DNA of 64,000 bases from Caenorhabditis remanei (Eukaryota; Nematoda; Chromadorea; Rhabditida; Rhabditidae). Position numbers and translations under genes: made by a program. Positions within the stretch are counted from its first letter, which is position 1. Every line of letters begins with the position of its first letter. The notes below the pieces were generated by a model. The model was not told the DNA's origin. It did not search any database and saw nothing but the letters and a program-made list of their open reading frames with translations. The stretch covers positions 4,693,717 to 4,757,716 of the forward strand of contig NC_071330.1 of the NCBI RefSeq assembly GCF_010183535.1, in the 5' to 3' direction. Positions 45,429 to 56,774 of this stretch are shown here, piece by piece.

Positions 45429-45722
45429 CACAGGGTCTCGGGATGAGTACTGAAAATAAACGCGCTCCGCTGAAATCAGCTAAAATTTTAGCGCGAAATT
45501 CAAAATTTTTAAAAAATATAGTTGACCTCGAAAAGACGCGCGCGCGACGGCGAAAAACTGAGCGAAAATGCGGGAAAACGGACAATAAATCGGCTCAAAA
45601 AGTGGTACATCAAGCTGCGTATCAACCCGTAATGCTTAATGCCGAATTGAAAAAAAATTGAATTTGCCGCCAATGTCTAGTGGGGTGCGTTCGATTTCAC
45701 TACTCATCCCGAGACCCTGTGA
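45429..45722. repeat. CACAGGGTCTCGGGATGAGT-ended MITE
   Basis: Exact inverse ends of about 21 bases (CACAGGGTCTCGGGATGAGT ...) flank about 250 bases with GCGCTCCGCTGAAATCAGC. The related inverse GCTGATTTCAGCGGAGCTCG at 40076 and CAGACCCTGTGTGACA at 40113 mark a partial second copy (about 39680-40130). Confidence 0.7.
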
Positions 45723-46672
45723 CTACTATTGGCACCGTGAAAAGTTCTCAAAGGTAATGAATTTTCAAATTTCCTCCCGGTTTCAAAATTTCACATTTCT
45801 ATCAATTTTAACGAAAACTAATAGATTTTTAGTATTCTTACAGTTATAAAACAACTAGATCAGGAGTTGAAGAAACAGAAATGACGAAACCCGTTTCCGG
45901 GTCGAAACGACTCGAAAAAAGCGAGTCAAATCAAAAACTCATGGACTCACTCCCCTCCCCTCTTCCACCAATTTTTTTTGTCTTTCCCTTGAGAAGAGAC
46001 AAAGAGAAAAAGCGAGGGAGGAGATGAGTGCATGCTGCAATGCGAGAGAGATCTCATTGTAAACTTCTCGACGACAAAAAAGAAGGAAGACAACGACAGG
46101 TGTGATGGAAGAGTGTTGCACAATCAGAAGAAGGCAGAGGAGGCAAATGGCAGAAGAAGAAGAAGAAAATGAGACAAAAGACAACGGCAAGCAAAAAAAA
46201 CGAGAAACGATGAAATTTGAGTGGGATCTTTTCCATGTCGTGACATGAAAAAAAAACATGCAAGTGTGCTTGGTGGAGGGCAAATGAAGATATAATGGAG
46301 GGGATAAATGGGATAATCTGAGTCGTTGGGATGTTGTGCTCCGCAATACTGGCATGGTTTCTGCAAATTTTCGCCACTGAAATTGTAAAATGATTTTCGA
46401 AGCCTAGAAGAATAGTAAAAACGTTCAAAAAATAAACCATAAATTTTCAGCAACAAATAACAAAAACAAAAAATTAATAGAACATGATCAGGGTGCATTG
46501 ATATAAGAGAAACGCTCGAAATTTTCCATAATTTCAGACAAAAATGATACATGAGAGGTTCTGAAATAGTACATGATCGTTATGAAGGGAAAATTTGAAG
46601 AAAAAACAGAAAATTCTAGAATTGAGGGGCTAAAAAAGAGTGAATAACACAAACACGAGAAAATAAAAATAT

Positions 46673-48710
46673 TTATTTTTTCTCCATTTCCGAAGTCTGA
46701 ATACTGATGACAGGCGGCGGCATTCCTTGGCTATGTCGTTGGGGATCGGTTTTCTGAAAAAAAAACAATTTGAAAAGGGGCGGAGCTTGTTCTGATAATG
46801 GAAATTTATCTTCGAAATTACACTGAAAAATGTTTTTTGTTGATCGAATTTGCAGTTTTTGCACCAAAATGAGTGGTTCGTATTCTCCTTCTTTGTCTGT
46901 CTGTGCGTCCATGTACTCATTTGTCCAGATGTCCACCTCCTTACCCAATGCAATCTCTTCATTTCCACCACATCCATCTTCTCCAATCGTTTTTGTGTCG
47001 CTTCGACGAGACTTTTGAACTGTGGATTATTCATTAGACTCTGCAACGCCTTCTGTGTGAATTCCTCATCTTCAATAAGGATATCAAGTAGATCGTCAGT
47101 CTGGACATAGGCGTCGGCGGTTTTTTTCTGAAAAATAGATAATTGAACGGGGCGGGGCTTGAAAAAACGATGGTGTTTCAGTACAAAAATGTTTAAAATT
47201 TGAATTTTTCGCAGAAAAGTCGAATATTCGTCTTTTTTAAATATCGATAAAAACTGAAGCGTACCTAAATATTTATAAAATTTTTAACTATTTTGACACT
47301 TAAAAATTTCAAAAATGTTCGAAAAATTCTGTGAAAAAATGTGCACATTTTTTGAATCCGGGCCGGCAAATTTTTCATCTGCCAGGTCCAGGCCGAGATT
47401 TTGCACGTCTGTTGTATTATCACGGCACGCTTCTTACAACTACGCTCTACCGAAACAGAAGAAAATTGTGTGCGAAATTGAGAGATCCAGAGAAAAAGAG
47501 ACACTTTTCAAGGGCATTTTGGTGGAGCGCAGTTGTAAGAACTGTGCCGAGCTAATAAAGTCTTATTTCGAAACTAATCGATATTTCATACACGGAGCGG
47601 AGCTTACCTTCTCGTGTCCGCTTCCTCGCTTACTCTTCTTCACCGGCACCGACTCTCCGTATTCGTGTTCTGTCGGTCGAATTACCGAATGTTCAAACGA
47701 ATTTATCGAGTGTGGATTCGGATTATAAGCGGTAGAGACAGAATTCAGATCAAAAGAAACGCCACGTGGCTGACTGTGATCAATTGGAGACGAGTAACTG
47801 GGAGAACACAAAAACATCTGAGGACTCGACGACGGATTTCTCGGAAAAACGGCCGTCGAATCACGTCGACAATTCGGAATCGGAACTTGTGGAGTGGATT
47901 CTTGACGGACACGAGGCGCTTGTGAGTGATATTTTCGGTCTGATGAAGCAATGCTGACTTCACGTGGCGGCGCTCCTTGAGAATGACACGATGGGTTCTG
48001 GAATGAAAGATAATAGAAAAATGGCTTTTGTTCTTTGAAAAAATGAAAAAAACCCGCTAAAATCGGTGAAAATCTCACCTTCCGCTTCTCGTTTCCTTTG
48101 TCACGTGGAATTCCAGCTCTTTCGAAAACGACTTCTGGAGATGACGCTCTCCGATCCGTCGCTATCAGTTTTCTGGTCGAAGTTATGACTTCCTTGAATT
48201 TCTCACTTCCATCTTGATCGAGAGTCAAACGGAATCCATCTTTTGTATTCAAGCTGTACAATACGTAGACATGCGACTCGCGGAAGCTAAAAATAATGAA
48301 ATTTTTTATAAAAAATAGTTTTTTGGTGGATTTTCAGGTTGAATTCTGATTTTTAAAGCAGCAAACAATTTGACTTCTTGCTTTATAGAACATTTTAGAA
48401 ATTTAAGAAAAGAAAATGGCGAAAACTAGTAAAACTGGTGCTTTCTCGCATAAAATCTCAGATTTTTCCGTCAAAACTCACATGATTTTCGGAAATTCCT
48501 GAGTATCCAATAAAATCGGAACTCTTTCCTTCTCCGATCGCCCACAATACACTGAAATACGACGACTTGAGGTGTCAATGAAGGCTGACACGTTTTCTGT
48601 CTGAAAAATGATTAATTACTGGGTTTTTTTTTGAATAATTTGATCACCTCAGCATCTCCCATAGCGGATAATCGATAATATTTGTAAATTTTCAGCCGAT
48701 ATGTACTCAT
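46673..48710 (-). CDS. Unassigned 347-aa protein, possible REC114/DSB-1-like architecture
   Basis: Exons 48710-48648, 48600-48482, 48286-48079, 47997-47608, 47127-46945 and 46753-46673 join in phase. Residues 1-110 look like a compact beta-rich domain (YRLKIYKYYRL, AFIDTSSRRISVYCG, HVYVLYSLNTKDGFRLTLD). Residues 130-260 are Ser/Pro-rich and disordered. Residues about 265-310 form a helix (DDLLDILIEDEEFTQKALQS, LVEATQKRLEKM). There are at least four SQ dipeptides. A PH-like head, an SQ-rich middle and a C-terminal helix resemble meiotic REC114 homologues (nematode DSB-1/DSB-2), but I cannot confirm this by eye. The motif HSQG-PP--(V/I)SI is present twice, at the start of exon 4 and in exon 6. 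Treat the function as unknown. Confidence 0.65.
47420..47555. repeat. GCAGTTGTAAGAA MITE in the fourth intron of the preceding gene
   Basis: TTACAACTACGCTCTACCG (47431) and TGGTGGAGCGCAGTTGTAAG (47520) bound the usual GAGAGATCCAGAGAAAAAGAG centre. It lies in the intron between exons 4 and 5 of the gene at 46673-48710, beside a GGCCGG fragment at 47345-47400. Confidence 0.75.
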
Positions 48711-48884
48711 TTTCAGTCGAAAAACGTGTGAAAATGTTGAAAAAGAAAACGAAAAATCTCTCAAAACCCTATGCGCCTTTAAACATCTACAGTAAGAATT
48801 TTTTCGTGGCGAGAGTTCTCTCTCGTGAAATTGATTGTGCCTTTACATTCTGAAAAAAAATCGAGTAAAAATCACATTTATCAC

Positions 48885-50557
48885 TAGAGTGACGTGTTGA
48901 CACGGATTTCGGAAATTTTTGTTCCGGAAATCGGAAAAAAATATTTCAATGCGTGTCACGAAAACCGAAAAAGTTGCAAATTGTTTCCGAAAAAACCGGC
49001 ATGACATGACTTTCATTTCATTTCGAAAACCGAAAAAAAAATTTTTTCGGTTTTCGAAAAAAAATTTTTTCGAAAACCGAAAATTTTTCGGTTTTCGGTT
49101 TTTCGAAAATCGTGTCATTCCGACGTTTCGGTTTCCGACACGTTTCGGAAAAAAGTCAACGGTTTTTCCGACACGAGGCCGTGGCCTAGTGGCCGAGAAA
49201 ACTCCGCGCGTGTACTTCACTAGGAAAAGTTGTTTGTTGTGAATTTTTCATTAATTGTTCGCAAATTTTCTCATTTTTTTCTGAAAATTAGTCGGTTTTC
49301 AGTAAAAAATAAATTTTAAAAATTGTTGTGAATGCAACTTTTAAAACCGCCGAATTTATTTATTGTTGAATTAATCAAAAACAAGATGATGTTTGGAAGA
49401 ACGTGGAAAACAGGAAAGGAACAAAGAGCTTTAAACATAATATGATTATAACATTGTAAATCTATTTTGAAAGATTAAGAATCGCCGTATTCTTGATTGG
49501 TGGGATCAATAATTGGGACAGTGCTGCCGGCTTGTCCATTGAAATCTTATGACGTTAGACTCGACACATCCGCCGAAGAGTCACACTCCTCTTCTGAATC
49601 ATCGTCACTCTCACTAACACTAGAATCTTCTTTCTTCTCTTGGAGGCTGCAAATCAATATGTTTTTTTTTGAAGAAACGTTTCATTATAGTAACCTCATC
49701 TGTTTTTCACAAATCGGAAAAAACATTGGATGTGCAGATAGCTCTGAAATGAATTCATCACAAAATGAGAAGAAATTCTTCACTAACAAAATGAAAGCAT
49801 CATTTGCAGCAGAATACGACGACGGCGGTTTACTTGATGATCTTTCGCTGAAATAGTTTCATTGTTTTTCTGAAAAATTCAATTCACTACATACCGACAT
49901 TATCGTATCGTTGAGTTCTTCCGAGTGAGCGGAGCGTATATGCGCTATCATTCCCGACGTCGATTACAAAATTTATAAGATTTGCCGCATTTGGAGCATT
50001 CCACGTCTTTTTCTTGATTAATTTTATTGAAAAAAGCCCAGACGATCGAATTGTCGTTTTTCGCTGACATTTTCAACCACGATAGAAGAGCAAAGTTTAG
50101 AGTTTCTGAAAATCATATAATTCTACCAAAAAATCAAAAAAAAAATCACAAAACAAAGAATAAACTTGCGAAAAATGAGTTTAATTTCTGAAAGAAAAAC
50201 AACTTTTCCTCGTGAAGTACACGCGCGGAGTTTTCTCGGCCACTAGGCCACGGCCTCGTGTCGGAAAAACCGTTGACTTTTTTCCGAAACGTGTCGGAAA
50301 CCGAAACGTCGGAATGACACGATTTTCGAAAAACCGAAAACCGAAAATTTTTCGGTTTTCGAAAAATTTTTTTTCGAAAACCGAAAAAAAATTTTTTTCG
50401 GTTTTCGAAATGAAATGAAAGTCATGTCATGCCGGTTTTTTCGGAAATAATTTGCAACTTTTTCGGTTTTCGTGATTTTTTTTCGAAATTTTCGGCATCA
50501 AAAATTTAGGTTTTCATCGAAAATTTCGGTCAACACCCTTTTCGACACGTCACTCTA
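48885..50557. mobile_element. 1.67-kb hAT-type transposon with 8-bp target duplication
   Basis: The element starts TAGAGTGACGTGT and ends with the inverse ACACGTCACTCTA. TTTATCAC lies directly outside both ends (48877-48884 and 50558-50565), an exact 8-bp duplication, the hAT hallmark. Terminal arms of roughly 340 bases (to about 49240 and from about 50200) share ACTCCGCGCGTGTACTTCAC and long CGAAAACCGAAAAA tracts. The unique centre of about 960 bases encodes BED-finger remnants on the minus strand (separate entry). It lies between the TIP41-like gene and the gene at 46673-48710. Confidence 0.88.
49547..50070 (-). pseudogene. BED zinc-finger remnant inside the hAT element
   Basis: From ATG 50070 the frame reads MSAKNDNSIVWAFFNKI then CSKCGKSYKF, the first half of a BED finger (aromatic pair, then Cys-x2-Cys). 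The second half continues in another frame as STSGMIAHIRSAHSEE, giving the His-x5-His end, so one frameshift separates them. Downstream, two exon-like pieces with good acceptors (near 49835 and 49646) add a phenylalanine-rich segment and an acidic tail (SESDDDSEEECDSS). No hAT dimerisation region or catalytic domain is present. It is probably a decayed, internally deleted element that kept only the DNA-binding end. Confidence 0.6.
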
Positions 50558-50655
50558 TTTATCACGGGAAAATCAGGCTTATCGGTGTTACAAAATATAC
50601 CGGAAAATTTACAAATGAAAGAGATCAGAAAATAAATAAAATGCGAAACAAAAAT

Positions 50656-52231
50656 TTAATTATCATCAGGGCGTTCAATGGAAATTCTCTCAACGTGCTC
50701 CTCAACAATCGGCAAGTGCATCCACGCGCGATCCGCGTCGAGAAGCAATTCCGGGTGGACGTGACGAAGATTCTCGTATTTCGCCTCACGAAGTTGCCAC
50801 TCACGGATCATGTGACGGTCTCCTAAATCTCCAACGATCCGTGTGTCACATACTCTGAAAATTCATTTTTAATAATTTTAGCCGTTTTCCACATCTGAAC
50901 CCACCTCAAAAGCACATTATCGACTCGCATGTAGAAACGAAGGAGGACGAAGAAATATCCCTCTTGCATGACACGAATTCGAGCGGATAACTGGAAAAAT
51001 TGGAAATAAAATTTTGAAAATATCTATATTTCCAGAAAACCTGAGCAATTCCATGATCTGCCAGCTCGTCTTCGAATAAAATGACGTTCGTCGAGAAGCT
51101 GATAGTGTCGCGTCGCTTCAGCCGTTCCATATCGATGCGGTCAGTGGTGGGCGTGGCCTAGAAATATTTTCTAGTTTTTTTTTGGAAAAATCGATAAATT
51201 TTTGTGTTAATAGCTTCTGATCTCCAGAATCTTCCCCTACCTTCAACCCAACCAAAGTTCCCTTATAATGTGTTGTATACGTCCAATCGAATGGTTTCTG
51301 ATGCTCTGAAATCTGCAGAATCCTATCCTGTCTCGTCGATTGCCACGCCGTCGACGCGCCAACCTTCACATCGGGAAGACGGTCAGAACAGACCATCTTC
51401 AGTGCGTCGAGACAATTGAATTGAATGTATCCTCTCAATCCATGATCTGAGAACCGAATTGTGAGAGAATTACGGGCGAACACCATCTCGGGAAGCTCCT
51501 CCAGTTTCAGTTCACGCTCGTATTTGCATTTCTGAAAAAATCTGGGATGATTTTGAGATTGGTTTTAGTCATTTTTGGTCTAAATGTCTTATTTTTTGAG
51601 TATTTTTTAGTCTAATGTATCAATTTTCGCTTAAAAATTCTGTTGTTTCACTGATTCACCTGAAATCCCTGTTTTTCTCGTTTTTTTCGGACGAAAATCG
51701 CTGAAAATAGCATATTTACGAGAAAAACGAATTTTTATGAAAAAAGTTATTGATTTTTGCATTGTTTTTGAATATTTTTTTCGAAAATGAGTCTTTTCAT
51801 TGTAAAAAGCGAAAAAAGTCATTTTTTCGATTCTATTTGCAAAATTCTGGCTAATTCTGGTGGTTTTCCGCTTGAAAATACGAAAAGTAAGCAAATATTT
51901 CTAAAATCGAAATTAAAAAAAAACACGATTTTTGGACGATTTTACTGAAAATTCATTGAAATTTCGCTAGTTTTAGCGATTTTCGGTAATTTTTTTTTCT
52001 TAATATTATTTCCATATTTTCCGTCCTCCTGTCCATCCGTGCATCCAGATGTCTCATCCTACCCACCAAACAATCCGGTTGCTCCACGCCATCCGGATGT
52101 TTACAAGAACTTTCGAGAATATGTCCGGCGATTGCAGTGAATTCGAATATTCCCATATCGAAATTCTCTTCTTTTCTCGCGTGAGCCGCCGCTCGAACCA
52201 TCACTTCGTCCACGTTTCGTCTCGCCGCCAT
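50656..52231 (-). CDS. TIP41/TIPRL-like protein, five exons
   Basis: TIP41 family proteins bind PP2A-type catalytic subunits and modulate TOR and stress signalling in the cytosol. Exons 52231-52067, 51531-51241, 51157-51041, 50990-50905 and 50854-50656 join in phase to 285 aa, close to the usual 270-290. Family motifs are clear: GHILESS (residues about 33-39), LPEMVFARNSLTIRF, INFNCLDALKMV-type IQFNCLDALKMV, LPDVKVGASTAWQ, KPFDWTYTTHYKGTL, and near the end VILFEDELADHGIAQ, VRVMQEGYF-type IRVMQEGYFFVLLRFYMRVD and REWQLREAKYENL. The start follows a TTTCAG nine bases upstream on the minus strand, possibly a trans-splice site; an ATG at 52261 in the same frame is the alternative. Nothing appears broken. 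Confidence 0.92.
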
Positions 52232-52572
52232 TCTAGCTGAAATTCTGGAAAAATTCTGCATTTTTTTTTAGTTTCGAGAGAAAATATTTCTAGAAATATA
52301 GCAAAGACTCGCACAGAAACCAATAAAAATAGAGAGAAAAAAAAGGTGAAATCAAGAAAAATATTATATTTTCAAGACTGGAATGCATTAAATAATCTAC
52401 TTTTAACACTAAACATGACAAGATCGATGGGAAGGACAGGGAGAAAATGGAAGGGGACTGCAATTGCGCTCTGGTGAGAACTCTTTGGAAAATCGAGTTT
52501 ATCTCAAAAATTAGAAATTGTAGTGAAATATTTTCAACTAATGAAATGAAGAGCTTGAAACTTGCTACATTT

Positions 52573-55500
52573 TATTATCGGAGTAAAAAAGTTCCGACAT
52601 TTTTTCTCGTTGCGGACTTGAGATTTCGGCGCCGCCCACTTTTGCAATCTTGCGGCGCGGTGTTTCGCAAGGTAAGCGCACAGTGGCGGTTTATAGTATT
52701 TTTCACGAGTAAAATATATGGAAAATGTCAGTTTTCTGTCAATTTTAAAGAATTTTCTTTGAAATATCATTCTGAAAAGCAATATTGACAATAATTGCGT
52801 GTGTTTTATAAGTTTGTGTCACTTTTTCAACAGAACTCGTTAGATTTTCGCCGTATCTCTTTGTTTCTTTTCTTTTTCCCTTTATTGCATGATTTTTGTT
52901 ATTTTTCAGGTTCCAAATGACTCTCAAACAACGTCTCTACATGTGCATGTTCCATAATCCCCAAGTTTTGTGTTAGTTTGATTTCAGAACTTTGTTTTCT
53001 CTCCGCCATTCTTTTGTTTCAGAGTGATCGCTTCCAATGGACAGCCGCCGGACATGTCGCCAAGAAGTCAACGATGTCATCGTCGCCAGCTATAAATTGG
53101 AGTTCAATTTCTGTTGTCGTGTTAGTTGCAGAAGTAGCTTTTGTTGTTCTCTCCGCCTGTATTCTTTCAGATGACCAACAGCACCACAGATTCGGAGAGG
53201 AGTCAAAAACGATGAAGAAAGAAGGCTTCAGTGTGAAATGAAGGAGAATGAAGAGAGGGAAAAATAAGAAAATAAGAAGGAAAACGAATGGAAAGCAGGG
53301 AACTGTGATGAAGAAAGAAGAATGAAAGAGGTGGCGGAAAGGAAGAGGAAAAAACGAGAAATCTTCACAACAAATGAGAAGGGAAGAAACGAAGGAGAAG
53401 AAGAGAGGAATTAGAAGAAAAAGAATGAACTGGAGGAAGAAGAGAGGAAGAAAAAGAAAAAGAAGGAAGTGGAGGAAGAAGAAAATAATATTTCGTGGAA
53501 AAATTCATTTAAATGATTGTGCAATATGATATTAGCGTGTAAACTGTTAATAAATATTGTTTTTATCCAATTTTGAAATGTTGGGCTTCATGTTAGGGTA
53601 CGCCCCAGTTAAAGTTTTATGCAGCTTCAAGCTGGTTTAATTAAGAAGTGTCATTTGGAAAATATACAGGGTAAAAAATAGAAGTATGGATTCATCTACA
53701 AGTACTCCTCGCCTGGTCCGTGTTTCTCTCCGTAGTGTTCCGTCACCTGGTTCTCGTGTTGCTGGAGCAGTTGTTCCCAACCCGATGCAATTCAAATTCA
53801 TCCCGAAGCAATTCCAAAACAAGCAAACACAAGTGACTCCACACAAACTGGATAATTTCATGTGTTTGAAGATGACTCAGACGGATTTCGAATATGAGAG
53901 TGTAGAAACATGTGACACGGCGAATGTGGATAATCAAACGTCATCTGAAATAGCAGTTTCCACTGCTCATGATTACTTCCAAAGAAAGGTTGAGAGAATT
54001 GAATAAACAGAATAAGCATTTAATTGGGTTTTTGTCAGATGGAAGAAGTACACACGAGAATCGGCAAAACTATCGCATCACTGAAAGTGGAAGATTTTTC
54101 CAAAATCACCACTAATAAGATATTAGCCAATAGTGGTGAAGAGATTGTATCTCATCTGTCAACGATGATCAAAATGATCAACGAGAAACTCGGAACTGAC
54201 TCAGTCTACACAATGTTCCACGCCGTGAATCAGGCAACTGCTTCTTTTTCTGGATTCCATCGATCTACAGTATCTCGTTACTGCAAAGGTCTTCCGATTC
54301 CAGCAAGAAGACGAAGGATTCAGGAGATGGGAAAAAGAGAAAGAAGTAGAAAAATTGCCTCCAGATTAACCTTGTATGAACGTTCTAAGATCGTGAAAGA
54401 AGTCCACAATTATTGGGAGAGAAAGGAAAAAGTTACTGCTGAAAGAATCTGGAAATGGGCCAAATCTTCAATTCAGTACCGATTCGGTCTCTCTTATTTT
54501 AGAGTTCTTCTTTCTGGCCTTGGATTTTGTTTCAAGAAACTTGGTCGGATGTCTGTCCTCCAAGAACGTCCCAACATCATCGCGGCAAGGAAGCAATATC
54601 TTTCAAGAAAGGAGACGTTGAACAAAGAAAATGCGTTTTTTGCAGCTTTCGATGAAACCTGGGCGCATGACGGGATGAGTGCTCGAAGTGGATGGCAGCA
54701 TCAAAATGGAACAATGTACCGGAGGGCAGAAATGGCTGATATCGGCGCCCCAGTTTCTGGTCCGGAGAAACCCAAGGAAAAAGGAAAAAGAGGAATTGTA
54801 CTTGCAGTCCTCACAGAAATGGGAACAATTCCGGAAAGTGTAGAATTTAGAGTATCGGGACAAAACGTGGATGAGCAGTATGAAGATTATCACAGAGATA
54901 TGAATAGTACGGCGTGTGAGGAATACATGCACCGCGTTATTCCACTTCTTGCTGCAGCCGCCGCTCCAACTGGCCGGAAACCGGTTCTTATTATGGATAA
55001 CGCCCCGTACCATAATAAGACCCGGGAAAAAGTATATCCAAAATACTATATGAAAAACTTATGTCGACTCTTTCAGCCTCCAACCAGCCTTACTTTGAAA
55101 GCGGACCTTAAAAAGTGGCTTACTGCACATGGCGTTCCGTTTCCAGCAAAGACGTTGAGGCCCCAGCTGTACAAACTGTCCAAGGAATATGTCGCAAAGA
55201 ACGGCGGGAAGGAGGCGTTCACAGTTTACGAACTTGATGCCTGGGCAGAAGAAGTCTGGGGAGTAGAAATCCTAAGATTGCCTCCCTATCATTGCATGTG
55301 GAATCCAATCGAGTTTTTGTGGTCCCAAACAAAGCAGAATATCCGCAATATGGGAAATAGAGACGACAAAGTTCCGATTGTTAGTGATGAGAGGTGCAAC
55401 GAAACATATTTCTATTTTCAGGTGGAGAGTAGAACGATTGGCTTCCTCCGTTCTTTTAAAGCAAAAGACGCAAAAGCTCTTTTTGATAAATGCCGCAAAG

Positions 55501-56606
55501 ACGAAGATGAAACGAGAGCAATGATGTTGGAAAAAGAGACGATGCTGGAAGACACTGACTTCTCTCTTCTCTACGAGACGGATGAGCAAGGCCGTCTTGT
55601 TAACATCCGCATTGATGATTCGGAAGACGAAGACGCTTATAGCGATGATGAGATTTCCGCTGAAGTATTCGAGGAGCACGAGTTGTCAGACATCGATGAA
55701 GACATCGATGAAGACATCGATGATGAGATCGATAATGACATCGATGGGGATGATTCACTCGAGTAGATTTCGTCTCTTCTTCTCCTTCGTTTCTTCCCTT
55801 CTCATTTGTTGTGAAGATTTCTCGTTTTTTCCTCTTCCTTTCCGCCACCTCTTTCATTCTTCTTTCTTCATCACAGTTCCCTGCTTTCCATTCGTTTTCC
55901 TTCTTATTTTCTTATTTTTCCCTCTCTTCATTCTCCTTCATTTCACACTGAAGCCTTCTTTCTTCATCGTTTTTGACTCCTCTCCGAATCTGTGGTGCTG
56001 TTGGTCATCTGAAAGAATACAGGCGGAGAGAACAACAAAAGCTACTTCTGCAACTAACACGACAACAGAAATTGAACTCCAATTTATAGCTGGCGACGAT
56101 GACATCGTTGACTTCTTGGCGACATGTCCGGCGGCTGTCCATTGGAAGCGATCACTCTGAAACAAAAGAATGGCGGAGAGAAAACAAAGTTCTGAAATCA
56201 AACTAACACAAAACTTGGGGATTATGGAACATGCACATGTAGAGACGTTGTTTGAGAGTCATTTGGAACCTGAAAAATAACAAAAATCATGCAATAAAGG
56301 GAAAAAGAAAAGAAACAAAGAGATACGGCGAAAATCTAACGAGTTCTGTTGAAAAAGTGACACAAACTTATAAAACACACGCAATTATTGTCAATATTGC
56401 TTTTCAGAATGATATTTCAAAGAAAATTCTTTAAAATTGACAGAAAACTGACATTTTCCATATATTTTACTCGTGAAAAATACTATAAACCGCCACTGTG
56501 CGCTTACCTTGCGAAACACCGCGCCGCAAGATTGCAAAAGTGGGCGGCGCCGAAATCTCAAGTCCGCAACGAGAAAAAATGTCGGAACTTTTTTACTCCG
56601 ATAATA
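52573..56606. mobile_element. 4.03-kb transposon with 834-bp terminal inverted repeats and TA ends
   Basis: The left arm 52573-53406 and right arm 55773-56606 are equal in length. They encode the same 87- and 60-residue open frames (52978-53241 with 56201-55938; 52745-52927 with 56434-56252), so they are almost identical. The termini read TATTATCGGAGTAAAAAAGT and its inverse, consistent with insertion at TA. Between the arms sit a 280-base leader and a two-exon transposase whose stop is six bases from the right arm. A diverged arm copy lies at 17655-18975. High arm identity and an intact frame suggest recent activity. Confidence 0.88.
53686..55766 (+). CDS. DDE transposase, IS630/Tc1-mariner-like, DD104E
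   Basis: Exons 53686-53988 and 54039-55766 join in phase (50-base intron) to 676 aa. Residues about 165-290 are helical and basic, with a HTH-like start (FSGFHRSTVSRYCKGL). The catalytic core has Asp306 (FAAFDETWAHDG), Asp421 (PVLIMDNAPYH) and Glu526 (YHCMWNPIEFLW). The last two motifs are those of DDE_3 transposases of the Tc1/mariner superfamily, but 104 residues lie between the second Asp and the Glu instead of about 34. The extra segment (about 450-510) holds LKKWLTAHGVPFP and LYKLSKEYV, a helix pair of unknown role. The C-terminal 60 residues are acidic with DEDIDEDIDDEIDNDIDGD repeats. All three catalytic residues are present, so it may be active. The start ATG is the first in the frame. 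Confidence 0.88.
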
Positions 56607-56774
56607 TTAGTTGACAACTTTTTGATATTGCTGAAAACAGCGGAGATATAGTTGTTTTCAATCATTTCAAAATTCAATCAACCTAGAAAAATGTTGCAAA
56701 TTTCCAGCTCTTTCTTTCATTAGCTCGAAACATCTTCCGTTTTTGAGATATTTGGAATTTTAAAAAGAAACAAT

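Noticed and set aside
49497..49856. 119-codon Ser-rich plus-strand frame inside the hAT element
   Set aside because: The opposite strand has splice-like borders and BED-finger residues. The plus frame is the shadow of the acidic minus-strand tail.
52978..53241. 87-codon frame with a hydrophobic middle, present in both transposon arms
   Set aside because: Identity between arms follows from the inverted repeat itself. The frame is not kept in the diverged copy at 17655-18975, so coding is unlikely.
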